64,000 nucleotides of DNA from Diadophis punctatus similis. Taxonomy: Eukaryota > Chordata > Lepidosauria > Squamata > Dipsadidae. The DNA is taken from assembly GCA_023053685.1 (NCBI GenBank), contig JALIGW010000057.1, positions 3,026,710 through 3,090,709 on the forward strand. Direction: 5' to 3'. Shown here in pieces: positions 52,531 through 64,000 of this stretch. Position 1 is the stretch's first letter. The number at the start of each line of letters is the position of its first letter. Both the position numbers and the translations under genes were made by a program. The notes beneath the pieces are model-generated. The model worked only from the letters and a program-made list of their open reading frames with translations, ran no database searches and was not told where the DNA came from.

Positions 52531-53990
52531 CATTTTCCAGATGTGCAGAAGCAGAGTTCCAGGATTATGCTGAAATCTACATCAATTTCTCTCTAGCTGA
52601 CATTTTCCAGATGTGCGGAAGCAGAGTTCAATGATTATGCTGAAATCTGCCTTGCAATTTGTCTCCAAGTGAAATTTTCCAGATGTGGAGAAGCAGAGTT
52701 CAAAGATTATGCTGAAATCTACCACATAAATTCCTATCTAGCTGACATTTTTCAGATGTGATGAAGCAGAGTTCCAGGATTATCCTGAAATCAGCCTCTG
52801 CATTTTCTCTCTAGCTGACATTCTCCAGATGTGCAGAAGCAGAGTTCAAAGATTATGCTGAAATCTACCACATCAATTTCTCTCTAGCTGACATTTTCCA
52901 GATGTGCGGAAGCAGAGTTCCAGGATTATGCTGAAATCTGCCTTGCAATTTTTCTCCAGGTGAAAATTTCCAGATGTGGACAAGCAGAGTTCAAAGACTA
53001 TGCTGAAATCTAACATATCAATTTCTCTCTAGCTGACATTTTCCAGATGAGTGCAAGCAGAGTTCAAAGATTATGGTGAACTCTACCACATCAATTTCTC
53101 TCTAGCTTACATTTTCCAGATGTGCAGAAGCAGAGTTCAAAGATTATGGTGAAATCTACCACATCAATTTCTCTCTAGCTGACATTTTCCAGACATGCAG
53201 AAGCAGCGTTCCAGGATTGTGCTGAAAACCACCACATCAATTTCTCTCTAGCTGACTTTTCCAGATGTGCAGAAGCAGAGTGCCAGGATTTTGCTGTAAC
53301 CACTTCATCAATTTCTCTCTAGCTGACTTTTCCAGATGTGCAGAAGCACATGTCCAGGATTATGCTGAAATCTGCCTTGCAATTTCTCTCTAGCTGACTT
53401 TTCCAGATGTGCAGGAGAGTTCCAGGATTATGCTGAAATCTACATCAATTTCTCTCAAGATGACATTTTCCAGATGTACAGAAGCAGAGTTCCAGGTGTA
53501 TGCTGAACTCTGCCTTGCAATTTCTCTCTAGCTGACTTTTCGCAGATGTGCAGAAGCAGAGTTCCAGGATTATGCTGAAAACCACCACATCAATTTATCT
53601 CTATCTGACTTTTCCAGATGTGCAGAAGCAGAGTTCAAATATTATGCTGAAATCTACCATATCAATTTCTCTCTAGCTGACATTTGCCAGATGTGAAGAA
53701 GCAGAGTTCCAGGATTGTGCAGAAATCTACCATACCAATTTCTCTCTAGCTGACATTTGCCAGATGTGAAGAAGCAGAGTTCCAGGATTGTGCTGAAAAC
53801 CACCACATCAATTTCTCTCTAGCTGACATTTGCCAGGTGTGCAGAAGCAGAGTTCCAGGATTATGCTGAAATGTGCCTTGCAATTTCTCTCTAGCTGACT
53901 TTTCCAGATGTGCAGAAGCAGAGTTCAAAGATTATGCTGAAATCTACGACATCAATTTCTCTCTAGCTTACATTTTCTAGATGTGCAGAA
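52531..53990. repeat. Junction block repeating 48.1-49.5 kb
   Basis: Near 52600 a TCTACATCAA monomer is joined to the GTGCGGAAGC and CAATGATT series. From there to about 53270 it matches 48.1-48.77 kb at a 4508-bp offset (48248/52756, 48684/53192); from about 53450 it matches at 4438 bp (49308/53746), a loss of one 70-bp monomer. A CAGTGTTCCAGC variant is at 53994. Confidence 0.8.
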
Positions 53991-56360
53991 GCAGTGTTCC
54001 AGCATTATGCTGAAATCTGCCACATAAACTTCTCTCTAGCTGACATTTTCCAGATGTGCAGAAGCAGAGTTCAAATATTATGCTGAAATCTACCATACCA
54101 ATTTCTCTCTAGCTGACATTTGCCAGATGTGAAGAGGCAGAGTTCCAGGATTGTGCTGAAATCTACCATATCAATTTCTCTCTAGCTGACATTTGCCAGA
54201 TGTGAAGAAGCAGAGTTCCAGGATTGTGCTGAAAACCACCACATCAATTTCTCTCTAGCTGACATTTTCCAGATGTGCAGAAGCAGAGTTCCAGGATTAT
54301 GCTGAAATCTACATCAATTTCTCTCTAGCTGACATTTTCCAGATGTGCAGAAGCAGAGTTCAAAGATTATGATGAAATCTACACATCAATTTCTCTCTAG
54401 CTGACTTTTCCAGATGTGCAGAAGCAGAGTTCCAGGATTATGCTGAAATCTACATCAATTTCTCTCAAGCTGACATTTTCCAGATGTGCAGAAGCAGAGT
54501 GCCAGGATTTTGCTGTAACCACCACATCAATTTCTCTCTAGCTGACTTTCCCAGATGTGCAGAAGCACATGTCCAGGATTATGCTGAAATCTGCCTTGTA
54601 ATTTCTCTCTAGCTGACTTTTCCAGATGTGCAGGAGTGTTCCAGGATTATGCTGAAATCTACATCAATTTCTCTCAAGCTGACATTTTCCAGATGTACAG
54701 AAGCAGAGTTCCAGGATTATGCTGAAATCTACATCAATTTCTCTCAAGCTGACATTTTCCAGATGTGCAGAAGCAGAGTGCCAGGATTTTGCTGTAACCA
54801 CCACATCAATTTCTCTCTAGCTGACTTTCCCAGATGTGCAGAAGCACATGTCCAGGATTATGCTGAAATCTGCCTTGTAATTTCTCTCTAGCTGACTTTT
54901 CCAGATGTGCAGGAGTGTTCCAGGATTATGCTGAAATCTACATCAATTTCTCTCAAGATGACATTTTCCAGATGTACAGAAGCAGAGTTCCAGGTGTATG
55001 CTGAAATCTGCCTTGCAATTTCTCTCTAGCTGACTTTTTGCAGATGTGCAGAAGCAGAGTTCCAGGATTATGCTGAAAACCACCACATCAATTTATCTCT
55101 ATCTGACTTTTCCAGAAGTGCAGAAGCAGAGTTCCAGCATTATGCTGAAATCTGCCACATAAACCTCTCTCTAGCTGACATTTTCCAGATGTGCAGAAGC
55201 AGAGTTCAAATATTATGCTGAAATCTACCATACCAATTTCTCTCTAGCTGACATTTGCCAGATGTGAAGAGGCAGAGTTCCAGGATTGTGCTGAAATCTA
55301 CCATATCAATTTCTCTCTAGCTGACATTTGCCAGATGTGAAGAAGCAGAGTTCCAGCATTGTGCTGAAAACCACCACATCAAATTCTCTCTAGCTGACAT
55401 TTTCCAGATGTGCAGAAGCAGAGTTCCAGGATTATGCTGAAATCTACATCAATTTCTCTCTAGCTGACATTTTCCAGATGTGCAGAAGCAGAGTTCAAAG
55501 ATTATGATGAAATCTACACATCAATTTCTCTCTAGCTGACTTTTCCAGATGTGCAGAAGCAGAGTTCCAGGATTATGCTAAAATCTACATCAATTTCTCT
55601 CAAGCTGACATTTTCCAGATGTGCAGAAGCAGAGTGCCAGGATTTTGCTGTAACCACCACATCAATTTCTCTCTAGCTGACTTTCCCAGATGTGCAGAAG
55701 CACATGTCCAGGATTATGCTGAAATCTGCCTTGTAATTTCTCTCTAGCTGACTTTTCCAGATGTGCAGGAGTGTTCCAGGATTATGCTGAAATCTACATC
55801 AATTTCTCTCAAGCTGACATTTTCCAGATGTACAGAAGCAGAGTTCCAGGATTATGCTGAAATCTACATCAATTTCTCTCAAGCTGACATTTTCCAGATG
55901 TGCAGAAGCAGAGTGTCAGGATTTTCCTGTAACCACCACATCAATTTCTCTCTAGCTGACTTTCCCAGATGTGCAGAAGCACATGTCCAGGATTATGCTG
56001 AAATCTGCCTTGTAATTTCTCTCTAGCTGACTTTTCCAGATGTGCAGGAGTGTTCCAGGATTATGCTGAAATCTACATCAATTTCTCTCAAGATGACATT
56101 TTCCAGATGTACAGAAGCAGAGTTCCAGGTGTATGCTGAACTCTGCCTTGCAATTTCTCTCTAGCTGACTTTTTGCAGATGTGCAGAAGCAGAGTTCCAG
56201 GATTATGCTGAAAACCACCACATCAATTTATCTCTATCTGACTTTTCCAGAAGTGCAGAAGCAGAGTTCCAGCATTATGCTGAAATCTGCCACATAAACC
56301 TCTCTCTAGCTGACATTTTCCAGATGTGCAGAAGCAGAGTTCAAATATTATGCTGAAATC
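53991..56360. repeat. 1135-bp tandem repeat, two copies
   Basis: 54628 and 55763 are 1135 bp apart, as are the surrounding monomers, from about 53991-55125 and 55126-56360. The unit is 16 short monomers. The second copy has private changes: GCTAAAATC near 55579, GTGTCAGGATTTTCC near 55914 and CAAATTCTC near 55381. The same 1135-bp offset reappears at 62237/63372. Confidence 0.85.
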
Positions 56361-58185
56361 TACCATATCAATTTCTCTCTAGCTGACATTTGCCAGATGT
56401 GAAGAAGCAGAGTTCCAGGATTGTGCTGAAATCTACCATACCAATTTCTCTCTAGCTGACATTTGCCAGATGTGAAGAAGCAGAGTTCCAGGATTGTGCT
56501 GAAAACCACCACATCAATTTCTCTCTAGCTGACATTTGCCAGGTGTGCAGAAGCAGAGTTCCAGGATTATGCTGAAATCAGCCTCTACATTTTCTCTCTA
56601 GCTGACATTTTCCAGATGTGCGGAAGCAGAGTTCAATGATTATGCTGAAATCTGCCTTGCAATTTGTCTCCAAGTGAAATTTTCCAGATGTGGAGAAGCA
56701 GAGTTCAAAGATTATGCTGAAATCTACCACATAAATTCCTATCTAGCTGACATTTTTCAGATGTGATGAAGCAGAGTTCCAGGATTATCCTGAAATCAGC
56801 CTCTGCATTTTCTCTCTAGCTGACATTCTCCAGATGTGCAGAAGCAGAGTTCAAAGATTATGCTGAAATCTACCACATCAATTTCTCTCTAGCTGACATT
56901 TTCCAGATGTGCGGAAGCAGAGTTCCAGGATTATGCTGAAATCTGCCTTGCAATTTTTCTCCAGGTGAAAATTTCCAGATGTGGACAAGCAGAGTTCAAA
57001 GACTATGCTGAAATCTAACATATCAATTTCTCTCAAGCTGACATTTTCCAGATGTACAGAAGCAGAGTTCCAGGATTATGCTGAAATCTACATCAATTTC
57101 TCTCAAGCTGACATTTTCCAGATGTGCAGAAGCAGAGTGCCAGGATTTTGCTGTAACCACCACATCAATTTCTCTCTAGCTGACTTTCCCAGATGTGCAG
57201 AAGCACATGTCCAGGATTATGCTGAAATCTGCCTTGTAATTTCTCTCTAGCTGACTTTTCCAGATGTGCAGGAGTGTTCCAGGATTATGCTGAAATCTAC
57301 ATCAATTTCTCTCAAGATGACATTTTCCAGATGTACAGAAGCAGAGTTCCAGGTGTATGCTGAACTCTGCCTTGCAATTTCTCTCTAGCTGACTTTTTGC
57401 AGATGTGCAGAAGCAGAGTTCCAGCATTATGCTGAAATCTGCCACATAAACCTCTCTCTAGCTGACATTTTCCAGATGTGCAGAAGCAGAGTTCAAATAT
57501 TATGCTGAAATCTACCATATCAATTTTTCTCTAGCTGACATTTGCCAGATGTGAAGAAGCAGAGTTCCAGGATTGTGCTGAAATCTACCATACCAATTTC
57601 TCTCTAGCTGACATTTGCCAGATGTGAAGAAGCAGAGTTCCAGGATTGTGCTGAAAACCACCACATCAATTTCTCTCTAGCTGACATTTGCCAGGTGTGC
57701 AGAAGCAGAGTTCCAGGATTATGCTGAAATCAGCCTCTACATTTTCTCTCTAGCTGACATTTTCCAGATGTGCGGAAGCAGAGTTCAATGATTATGCTGA
57801 AATCTGCCTTGCAATTTGTCTCCAAGTGAAATTTTCCAGATGTGGAGAAGCAGAGTTCAAAGATTATGCTGAAATCTACCACATAAATTCCTATCTAGCT
57901 GACATTTTTCAGATGTGATGAAGCAGAGTTCCAGGATTATCCTGAAATCAGCCTCTGCATTTTCTCTCTAGCTGACATTCTCCAGATGTGCAGAAGCAGA
58001 GTTCAAAGATTATGCTGAAATCTACCACATCAATTTCTCTCTAGCTGACATTTTCCAGATGTGCGGAAGCAGAGTTCCAGGATTATGCTGAAATCTGCCT
58101 TGCAATTTTTCTCCAGGTGAAAATTTCCAGATGTGGACAAGCAGAGTTCAAAGACTATGCTGAAATCTAACATATCAATTTCTCT
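56245..58185. repeat. 1152-bp tandem repeat, ~1.7 copies
   Basis: ATGTGATGAAGC at 56761 and 57913 and CAATGATT near 56634 and 57786 are 1152 bp apart. Matching breaks at 57033/58185, where TCTCAAGC and TCTCTAGC differ. Near 57030 a left-type CTAACATATCAA tail is fused to a right-type TCTCAAGCTGAC head, a join seen nowhere else in the window. Confidence 0.83.
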
Positions 58186-61100
58186 CTAGCTGACATTTTC
58201 CAGATGAGTGCAAGCAGAGTTCAAAGATTATGGTGAACTCTACCACATCAATTTCTCTCTAGCTGACATTTTCCAGATGTGCAGAAGCAGAGTTCAAAGA
58301 TTATGCTGAAATCTACACATCAATTTCTCTCTAGCTGACTTTTCCAGATGTGCAGAAGCAGAGTTCCAGGATTATGCTGAAATCTACATCAATTTCTCTC
58401 AAGCTGACATTTTCCAGATGTGCAGAAGCAGAGTGCCAGGATTTTGCTGTAACCACCACATCAATTTCTCTCTAGCTGACTTTCCCAGATGTGCAGAAGC
58501 ACATGTCCAGGATTATGCTGAAATCTGCCTTGTAATTTCTCTCTAGCTGACTTTTCCAGATGTGCAGGAGTGTTCCAGGATTATGCTGAAATCTACATCA
58601 ATTTCTCTCAAGATGACATTTTCCAGATGTACAGAAGCAGAGTTCCAGGTGTATGCTGAACTCTGCCTTGCAATTTCTCTCTAGCTGACTTTTTGCAGAT
58701 GTGCAGAAGCAGAGTTCCAGGATTATGCTGAAAACCACCACATCAATTTATCTCTATCTGACTTTTCCAGAAGTGCAGAAGCAGAGTTCCAGCATTATGC
58801 TGAAATCTGCCACATAAACCTCTCTCTAGCTGACATTTTCCAGATGTGCAGAAGCAGAGTTCAAATATTATGCTGAAATCTACCATATCAATTTCTCTCT
58901 AGCTGACATTTGCCAGATGTGAAGAAGCAGAGTTCCAGGATTGTGCAGAAATCTACCATACCAATTTCTCTCTAGCTGACATTTGCCAGATGTGAAGAAG
59001 CAGAGTTCCAGGATTGTGCTGAAAACCACCACATCAATTTCTCTCTAGCTGACATTTGCCAGGTGTGCAGAAGCAGAGTTCCAGGATTATGCTGAAATGT
59101 GCCTTGCAATTTCTCTCTAGCTGACTTTTCCAGATGTGCAGAAGCAGAGTTCAAAGATTATGCTGAAATCTACGACATCAATTTCTCTCTAGCTTACATT
59201 TTCTAGATGTGCAGAAGCAGAGTTCCAGCATTATGCTGAAATCTGCCACATAAACTTCTCTCTAGCTGACATTTTCCAGATGTGCAGAAGCAGAGTTCAA
59301 ATATTATGCTGAAATCTACCATACCAATTTCTCTCTAGCTGACATTTGCCAGATGTGAAGAGGCAGAGTTCCAGGATTGTGCTGAAATCTACCATATCAA
59401 TTTCTCTCTAGCTGACATTTGCCAGATGTGAAGAAGCAGAGTTCCAGGATTGTGCTGAAAACCACCACATCAATTTCTCTCTAGCTGACATTTTCCAGAT
59501 GTGCAGAAGCAGAGTTCCAGGATTATGCTGAAATCTACATCAATTTCTCTCTAGCTGACATTTTCCAGATGTGCAGAAGCAGAGTTCAAAGATTATGATG
59601 AAATCTACACATCAATTTCTCTCTAGCTGACTTTTCCAGATGTGCAGAAGCAGAGTTCCAGGATTATGCTGAAATCTACATCAATTTCTCTCAAGCTGAC
59701 ATTTTCCAGATGTGCAGAAGCAGAGTGCCAGGATTTTGCTGTAACCACCACATCAATTTCTCTCTAGCTGACTTTCCCAGATGTGCAGAAGCACATGTCC
59801 AGGATTATGCTGAAATCTGCCTTGTAATTTCTCTCTAGCTGACTTTTCCAGATGTGCAGGAGTGTTCCAGGATTATGCTGAAATCTACATCAATTTCTCT
59901 CAAGCTGACATTTTCCAGATGTACAGAAGCAGAGTTCCAGGATTATGCTGAAATCTACATCAATTTCTCTCAAGCTGACATTTTCCAGATGTGCAGAAGC
60001 AGAGTGCCAGGATTTTGCTGTAACCACCACATCAATTTCTCTCTAGCTGACTTTCCCAGATGTGCAGAAGCACATGTCCAGGATTATGCTGAAATCTGCC
60101 TTGTAATTTCTCTCTAGCTGACTTTTCCAGATGTGCAGGAGTGTTCCAGGATTATGCTGAAATCTACATCAATTTCTCTCAAGATGACATTTTCCAGATG
60201 TACAGAAGCAGAGTTCCAGGTGTATGCTGAACTCTGCCTTGCAATTTCTCTCTAGCTGACTTTTTGCAGATGTGCAGAAGCAGAGTTCCAGGATTATGCT
60301 GAAAACCACCACATCAATTTATCTCTATCTGACTTTTCCAGAAGTGCAGAAGCAGAGTTCCAGCATTATGCTGAAATCTGCCACATAAACCTCTCTCTAG
60401 CTGACATTTTCCAGATGTGCAGAAGCAGAGTTCAAATATTATGCTGAAATCTACCATATCAATTTCTCTCTAGCTGACATTTGCCAGATGTGAAGAAGCA
60501 GAGTTCCAGGATTGTGCTGAAATCTACCATACCAATTTCTCTCTAGCTGACATTTGCCAGATGTGAAGAAGCAGAGTTCCAGGATTGTGCTGAAAACCAC
60601 CACATCAATTTCTCTCTAGCTGACATTTGCCAGGTGTGCAGAAGCAGAGTTCCAGGATTATGCTGAAATCAGCCTCTACATTTTCTCTCTAGCTGACATT
60701 TTCCAGATGTGCGGAAGCAGAGTTCAATGATTATGCTGAAATCTGCCTTGCAATTTGTCTCCAAGTGAAATTTTCCAGATGTGGAGAAGCAGAGTTCAAA
60801 GATTATGCTGAAATCTACCACATAAATTCCTATCTAGCTGACATTTTTCAGATGTGATGAAGCAGAGTTCCAGGATTATCCTGAAATCAGCCTCTGCATT
60901 TTCTCTCTAGCTGACATTCTCCAGATGTGCAGAAGCAGAGTTCAAAGATTATGCTGAAATCTACCACATCAATTTCTCTCTAGCTGACATTTTCCAGATG
61001 TGCGGAAGCAGAGTTCCAGGATTATGCTGAAATCTGCCTTGCAATTTTTCTCCAGGTGAAAATTTCCAGATGTGGACAAGCAGAGTTCAAAGACTATGCT

Positions 61101-63400
61101 GAAATCTAACATATCAATTTCTCTCTAGCTGACATTTTCCAGATGAGTGCAAGCAGAGTTCAAAGATTATGGTGAACTCTACCACATCAATTTCTCTCTA
61201 GCTGACATTTTCCAGATGTGCAGAAGCAGAGTTCAAAGATTATGCTGAAATCTACACATCAATTTCTCTCTAGCTGACTTTTCCAGATGTGCAGAAGCAG
61301 AGTTCCAGGATTATGCTGAAATCTACATCAATTTCTCTCAAGCTGACATTTTCCAGATGTGCAGAAGCAGAGTGCCAGGATTTTGCTGTAACCACCACAT
61401 CAATTTCTCTCTAGCTGACTTTCCCAGATGTGCAGAAGCACATGTCCAGGATTATGCTGAAATCTGCCTTGTAATTTCTCTCTAGCTGACTTTTCCAGAT
61501 GTGCAGGAGTGTTCCAGGATTATGCTGAAATCTACATCAATTTCTCTCAAGATGACATTTTCCAGATGTACAGAAGCAGAGTTCCAGGTGTATGCTGAAC
61601 TCTGCCTTGCAATTTCTCTCTAGCTGACTTTTTGCAGATGTGCAGAAGCAGAGTTCCAGGATTATGCTGAAAACCACCACATCAATTTATCTCTATCTGA
61701 CTTTTCCAGAAGTGCAGAAGCAGAGTTCCAGCATTATGCTGAAATCTGCCACATAAACCTCTCTCTAGCTGACATTTTCCAGATGTGCAGAAGCAGAGTT
61801 CAAATATTATGCTGAAATCTACCATATCAATTTCTCTCTAGCTGACATTTGCCAGATGTGAAGAAGCAGAGTTCCAGGATTGTGCAGAAATCTACCATAC
61901 CAATTTCTCTCTAGCTGACATTTGCCAGATGTGAAGAAGCAGAGTTCCAGGATTGTGCTGAAAACCACCACATCAATTTCTCTCTAGCTGACATTTGCCA
62001 GGTGTGCAGAAGCAGAGTTCCAGGATTATGCTGAAATGTGCCTTGCAATTTCTCTCTAGCTGACTTTTCCAGATGTGCAGAAGCAGAGTTCAAAGATTAT
62101 GCTGAAATCTACGACATCAATTTCTCTCTAGCTTACATTTTCTAGATGTGCAGAAGCAGAGTTCCAGCATTATGCTGAAATCTGCCACATAAACTTCTCT
62201 CTAGCTGACATTTTCCAGATGTGCAGAAGCAGAGTTCAAATATTATGCTGAAATCTACCATACCAATTTCTCTCTAGCTGACATTTGCCAGATGTGAAGA
62301 GGCAGAGTTCCAGGATTGTGCTGAAATCTACCATATCAATTTCTCTCTAGCTGACATTTGCCAGATGTGAAGAAGCAGAGTTCCAGGATTGTGCTGAAAA
62401 CCACCACATCAATTTCTCTCTAGCTGACATTTTCCAGATGTGCAGAAGCAGAGTTCCAGGATTATGCTGAAATCTACATCAATTTCTCTCTAGCTGACAT
62501 TTTCCAGATGTGCAGAAGCAGAGTTCAAAGATTATGATGAAATCTACACATCAATTTCTCTCTAGCTGACTTTTCCAGATGTGCAGAAGCAGAGTTCCAG
62601 GATTATGCTGAAATCTACATCAATTTCTCTCAAGCTGACATTTTCCAGATGTGCAGAAGCAGAGTGCCAGGATTTTGCTGTAACCACCACATCAATTTCT
62701 CTCTAGCTGACTTTCCCAGATGTGCAGAAGCACATGTCCAGGATTATGCTGAAATCTGCCTTGTAATTTCTCTCTAGCTGACTTTTCCAGATGTGCAGGA
62801 GTGTTCCAGGATTATGCTGAAATCTACATCAATTTCTCTCAAGCTGACATTTTCCAGATGTACAGAAGCAGAGTTCCAGGATTATGCTGAAATCTACATC
62901 AATTTCTCTCAAGCTGACATTTTCCAGATGTGCAGAAGCAGAGTGCCAGGATTTTGCTGTAACCACCACATCAATTTCTCTCTAGCTGACTTTCCCAGAT
63001 GTGCAGAAGCACATGTCCAGGATTATGCTGAAATCTGCCATGTAATTTCTCTCTAGCTGACTTTTCCAGATGTGCAGGAGTGTTCCAGGATTATGCTGAA
63101 ATCTACATCAATTTCTCTCAAGATGACATTTTCCAGATGTACAGAAGCAGAGTTCCAGGTGTATGCTGAACTCTGCCTTGCAATTTCTCTCTAGCTGACT
63201 TTTTGCAGATGTGCAGAAGCAGAGTTCCAGGATTATGCTGAAAACCACCACATCAATTTATCTCTATCTGACTTTTCCAGAAGTGCAGAAGCAGAGTTCC
63301 AGCATTATGCTGAAATCTGCCACATAAACCTCTCTCTAGCTGACATTTTCCAGATGTGCAGAAGCAGAGTTCAAATATTATGCTGAAATCTACCATACCA
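57400..63400. repeat. 2939-bp tandem repeat, two full copies
   Basis: 57913/60852, 58972/61911 and 59854/62793 are each 2939 bp apart with few differences (for example CTGCCATGTAA at 63036 for CTGCCTTGTAA, and ATTTTTCTC for ATTTCTCTC near 57524). Copy 1 is about 57400-60338 and copy 2 about 60339-63277 with an overrun to 63400. The unit is about 41 monomers and contains a 1135-bp type segment. Confidence 0.88.
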
Positions 63401-64000
63401 ATTTCTCTCTAGCTGACATTTGCCAGATGTGAAGAGGCAGAGTTCCAGGATTGTGCTGAAATCTACCATATCAATTTCTCTCTAGCTGACATTTGCCAGA
63501 TGTGAAGAAGCAGAGTTCCAGGATTGTGCTGAAAACCACCACATCAATTTCTCTCTAGCTGACATTTTCCAGATGTGCAGAAGTAGAGTTCCAGGATTAT
63601 GCTGAAATCTACATCAATTTCTCTCTAGCTGACATTTTCCAGATGTGCAGAAGCAGAGTTCAAAGATTATGATGAAATCTACACATCAATTTCTCTCTAG
63701 CTGACTTTTCCAGATGTGCAGAAGCAGAGTTCCAGGATTATGCTGAAATCTACATCAATTTCTCTCAAGCTGACATTTTCCAGATGTGCAGAAGCAGAGT
63801 GCCAGGATTTTGCTGTAACCACCACATCAATTTCTCTCTAGCTGACTTTCCCAGATGTGCAGAAGCACATGTCCAGGATTATGCTGAAATCTGCCTTGTA
63901 ATTTCTCTCTAGCTGACTTTTCCAGATGTGCAGGAGTGTTCCAGGATTATGCTGAAATCTACATCAATTTCTCTCAAGCTGACATTTTCCAGATGTACAG
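63278..64000. repeat. Start of another 1135-bp unit, cut by window end
   Basis: CAAATATTATG at 63372 follows the one at 62237 by 1135 bp, and the match continues to the last base (63990s correspond to 62850s). A private GAAGTAGAG variant is near 63583. The window therefore stops inside a repeat with no sign of an array edge. Confidence 0.8.

Larger units (their letters stand above)
1..64000. repeat. Satellite DNA array, ~73-bp monomer, head to tail
   Basis: The sequence is built throughout from one monomer of about 73 bp; an intact example is 1033-1105, starting at AGCTGAC. Conserved cores are TTCCAGATGTG, GCAGAAGCAGAG, TTATGCTGAAAT and the pyrimidine tract TCTCTCTAG. Variants of 72 bp (1544-1615) and 70 bp (24988-25057) arise from small indels in the tail or from ACATTTTCC becoming ACTTTTCC. 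Two mid-monomer states, TTCCAGGATT and TTCAAAGATT, and about eight tail types are arranged in fixed multi-monomer orders. All monomers point the same way; I saw no inverted block and no unrelated insertion. The array continues past both window ends. I do not recognise the family by name. Confidence 0.98.

Noticed and set aside
1..64000. CRISPR array
   Set aside because: There are no unique spacers between repeats; the whole 73-bp unit is repeated, and the sequence is eukaryotic in character.
1..64000. Human beta satellite (68-69 bp monomer) or alpha satellite (171 bp)
   Set aside because: Monomer length is close to beta satellite in the right part, but the sequence does not resemble either consensus as I know it, and no 171-bp period exists.
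1..64000. Transposable element or retroviral insertion
   Set aside because: I found no stretch that leaves the monomer pattern, no terminal repeats, no poly-A tail and no target-site duplications.
1..64000. tRNA, rRNA or telomeric repeats
   Set aside because: No TTAGGG-type runs, no tRNA box A/B arrangement and no rRNA-like segment were seen; the sequence is uniform satellite.
1..64000. Regulatory array, because CAGATG (an E-box) occurs in most monomers
   Set aside because: A six-base motif inside a monomer is repeated automatically; nothing else points to regulation.
1..64000. A previously undescribed gene system
   Set aside because: There is no gene in the window. The unusual content is structural (nested repeats), and I do not claim more than that.

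Overview
The whole 64 kb window is one tandem satellite DNA array. I find no protein gene, RNA gene, transposon, CRISPR array or unique spacer, and both ends lie inside the array. The unit is a monomer of about 73 bp (common variants of 69, 70 and 72 bp, about 41% GC). It is repeated head to tail in one orientation, roughly 890 times. Nearly every monomer carries the cores GCAGAAGCAGAG, TTATGCTGAAAT and TCTCTCTAGCTGAC. I do not recognise the family, and it is not human alpha or beta satellite as I know them.

The organism is a eukaryote, most likely an animal with CpG-methylated DNA (vertebrate-like). CpG is rare, and many variant positions come as CG/TG/CA sets, the trace of methyl-CpG deamination. 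A centromeric, pericentromeric or sex-chromosome heterochromatin block would fit, but position on the chromosome cannot be read from the window.

Layout. (1) 1-10385: four copies of a higher-order repeat (HOR) of about 2.54-2.69 kb, whose lengths differ by whole monomers. (2) 10386-15907: shortened or rebuilt versions of that HOR (1014, 1020, 582 and 2906 bp). (3) About 15908-21038: a related HOR of 2542 bp, then a shorter copy. (4) About 21793-25006: a 1591-bp tandem duplication in which new short monomer types first appear. (5) About 25007-34499: the 'right-type' array of short monomers, with 1372-, 3001- and 2132-bp repeats. (6) About 34500-42206: a return of left-type sequence resembling 15.4-22.2 kb. 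(7) About 42207-45467: a close copy of 24705-27965 at a constant offset of 17502 bp. (8) About 44615-64000: nested tandem duplications of 3303, 1571, 1135, 1152 and 2939 bp; the last 1135-bp unit is cut by the window end.

No genes work together here. The content of the window is its repeat architecture: monomer, multi-monomer HOR, and tens-of-kb duplication, each nested in the next, as expected from repeated unequal exchange or local amplification. Open frames of 60-89 codons exist but are by-products of monomer length. Boundaries inside a tandem array are partly arbitrary; those given were placed by eye and are good to about 20 bp unless stated.
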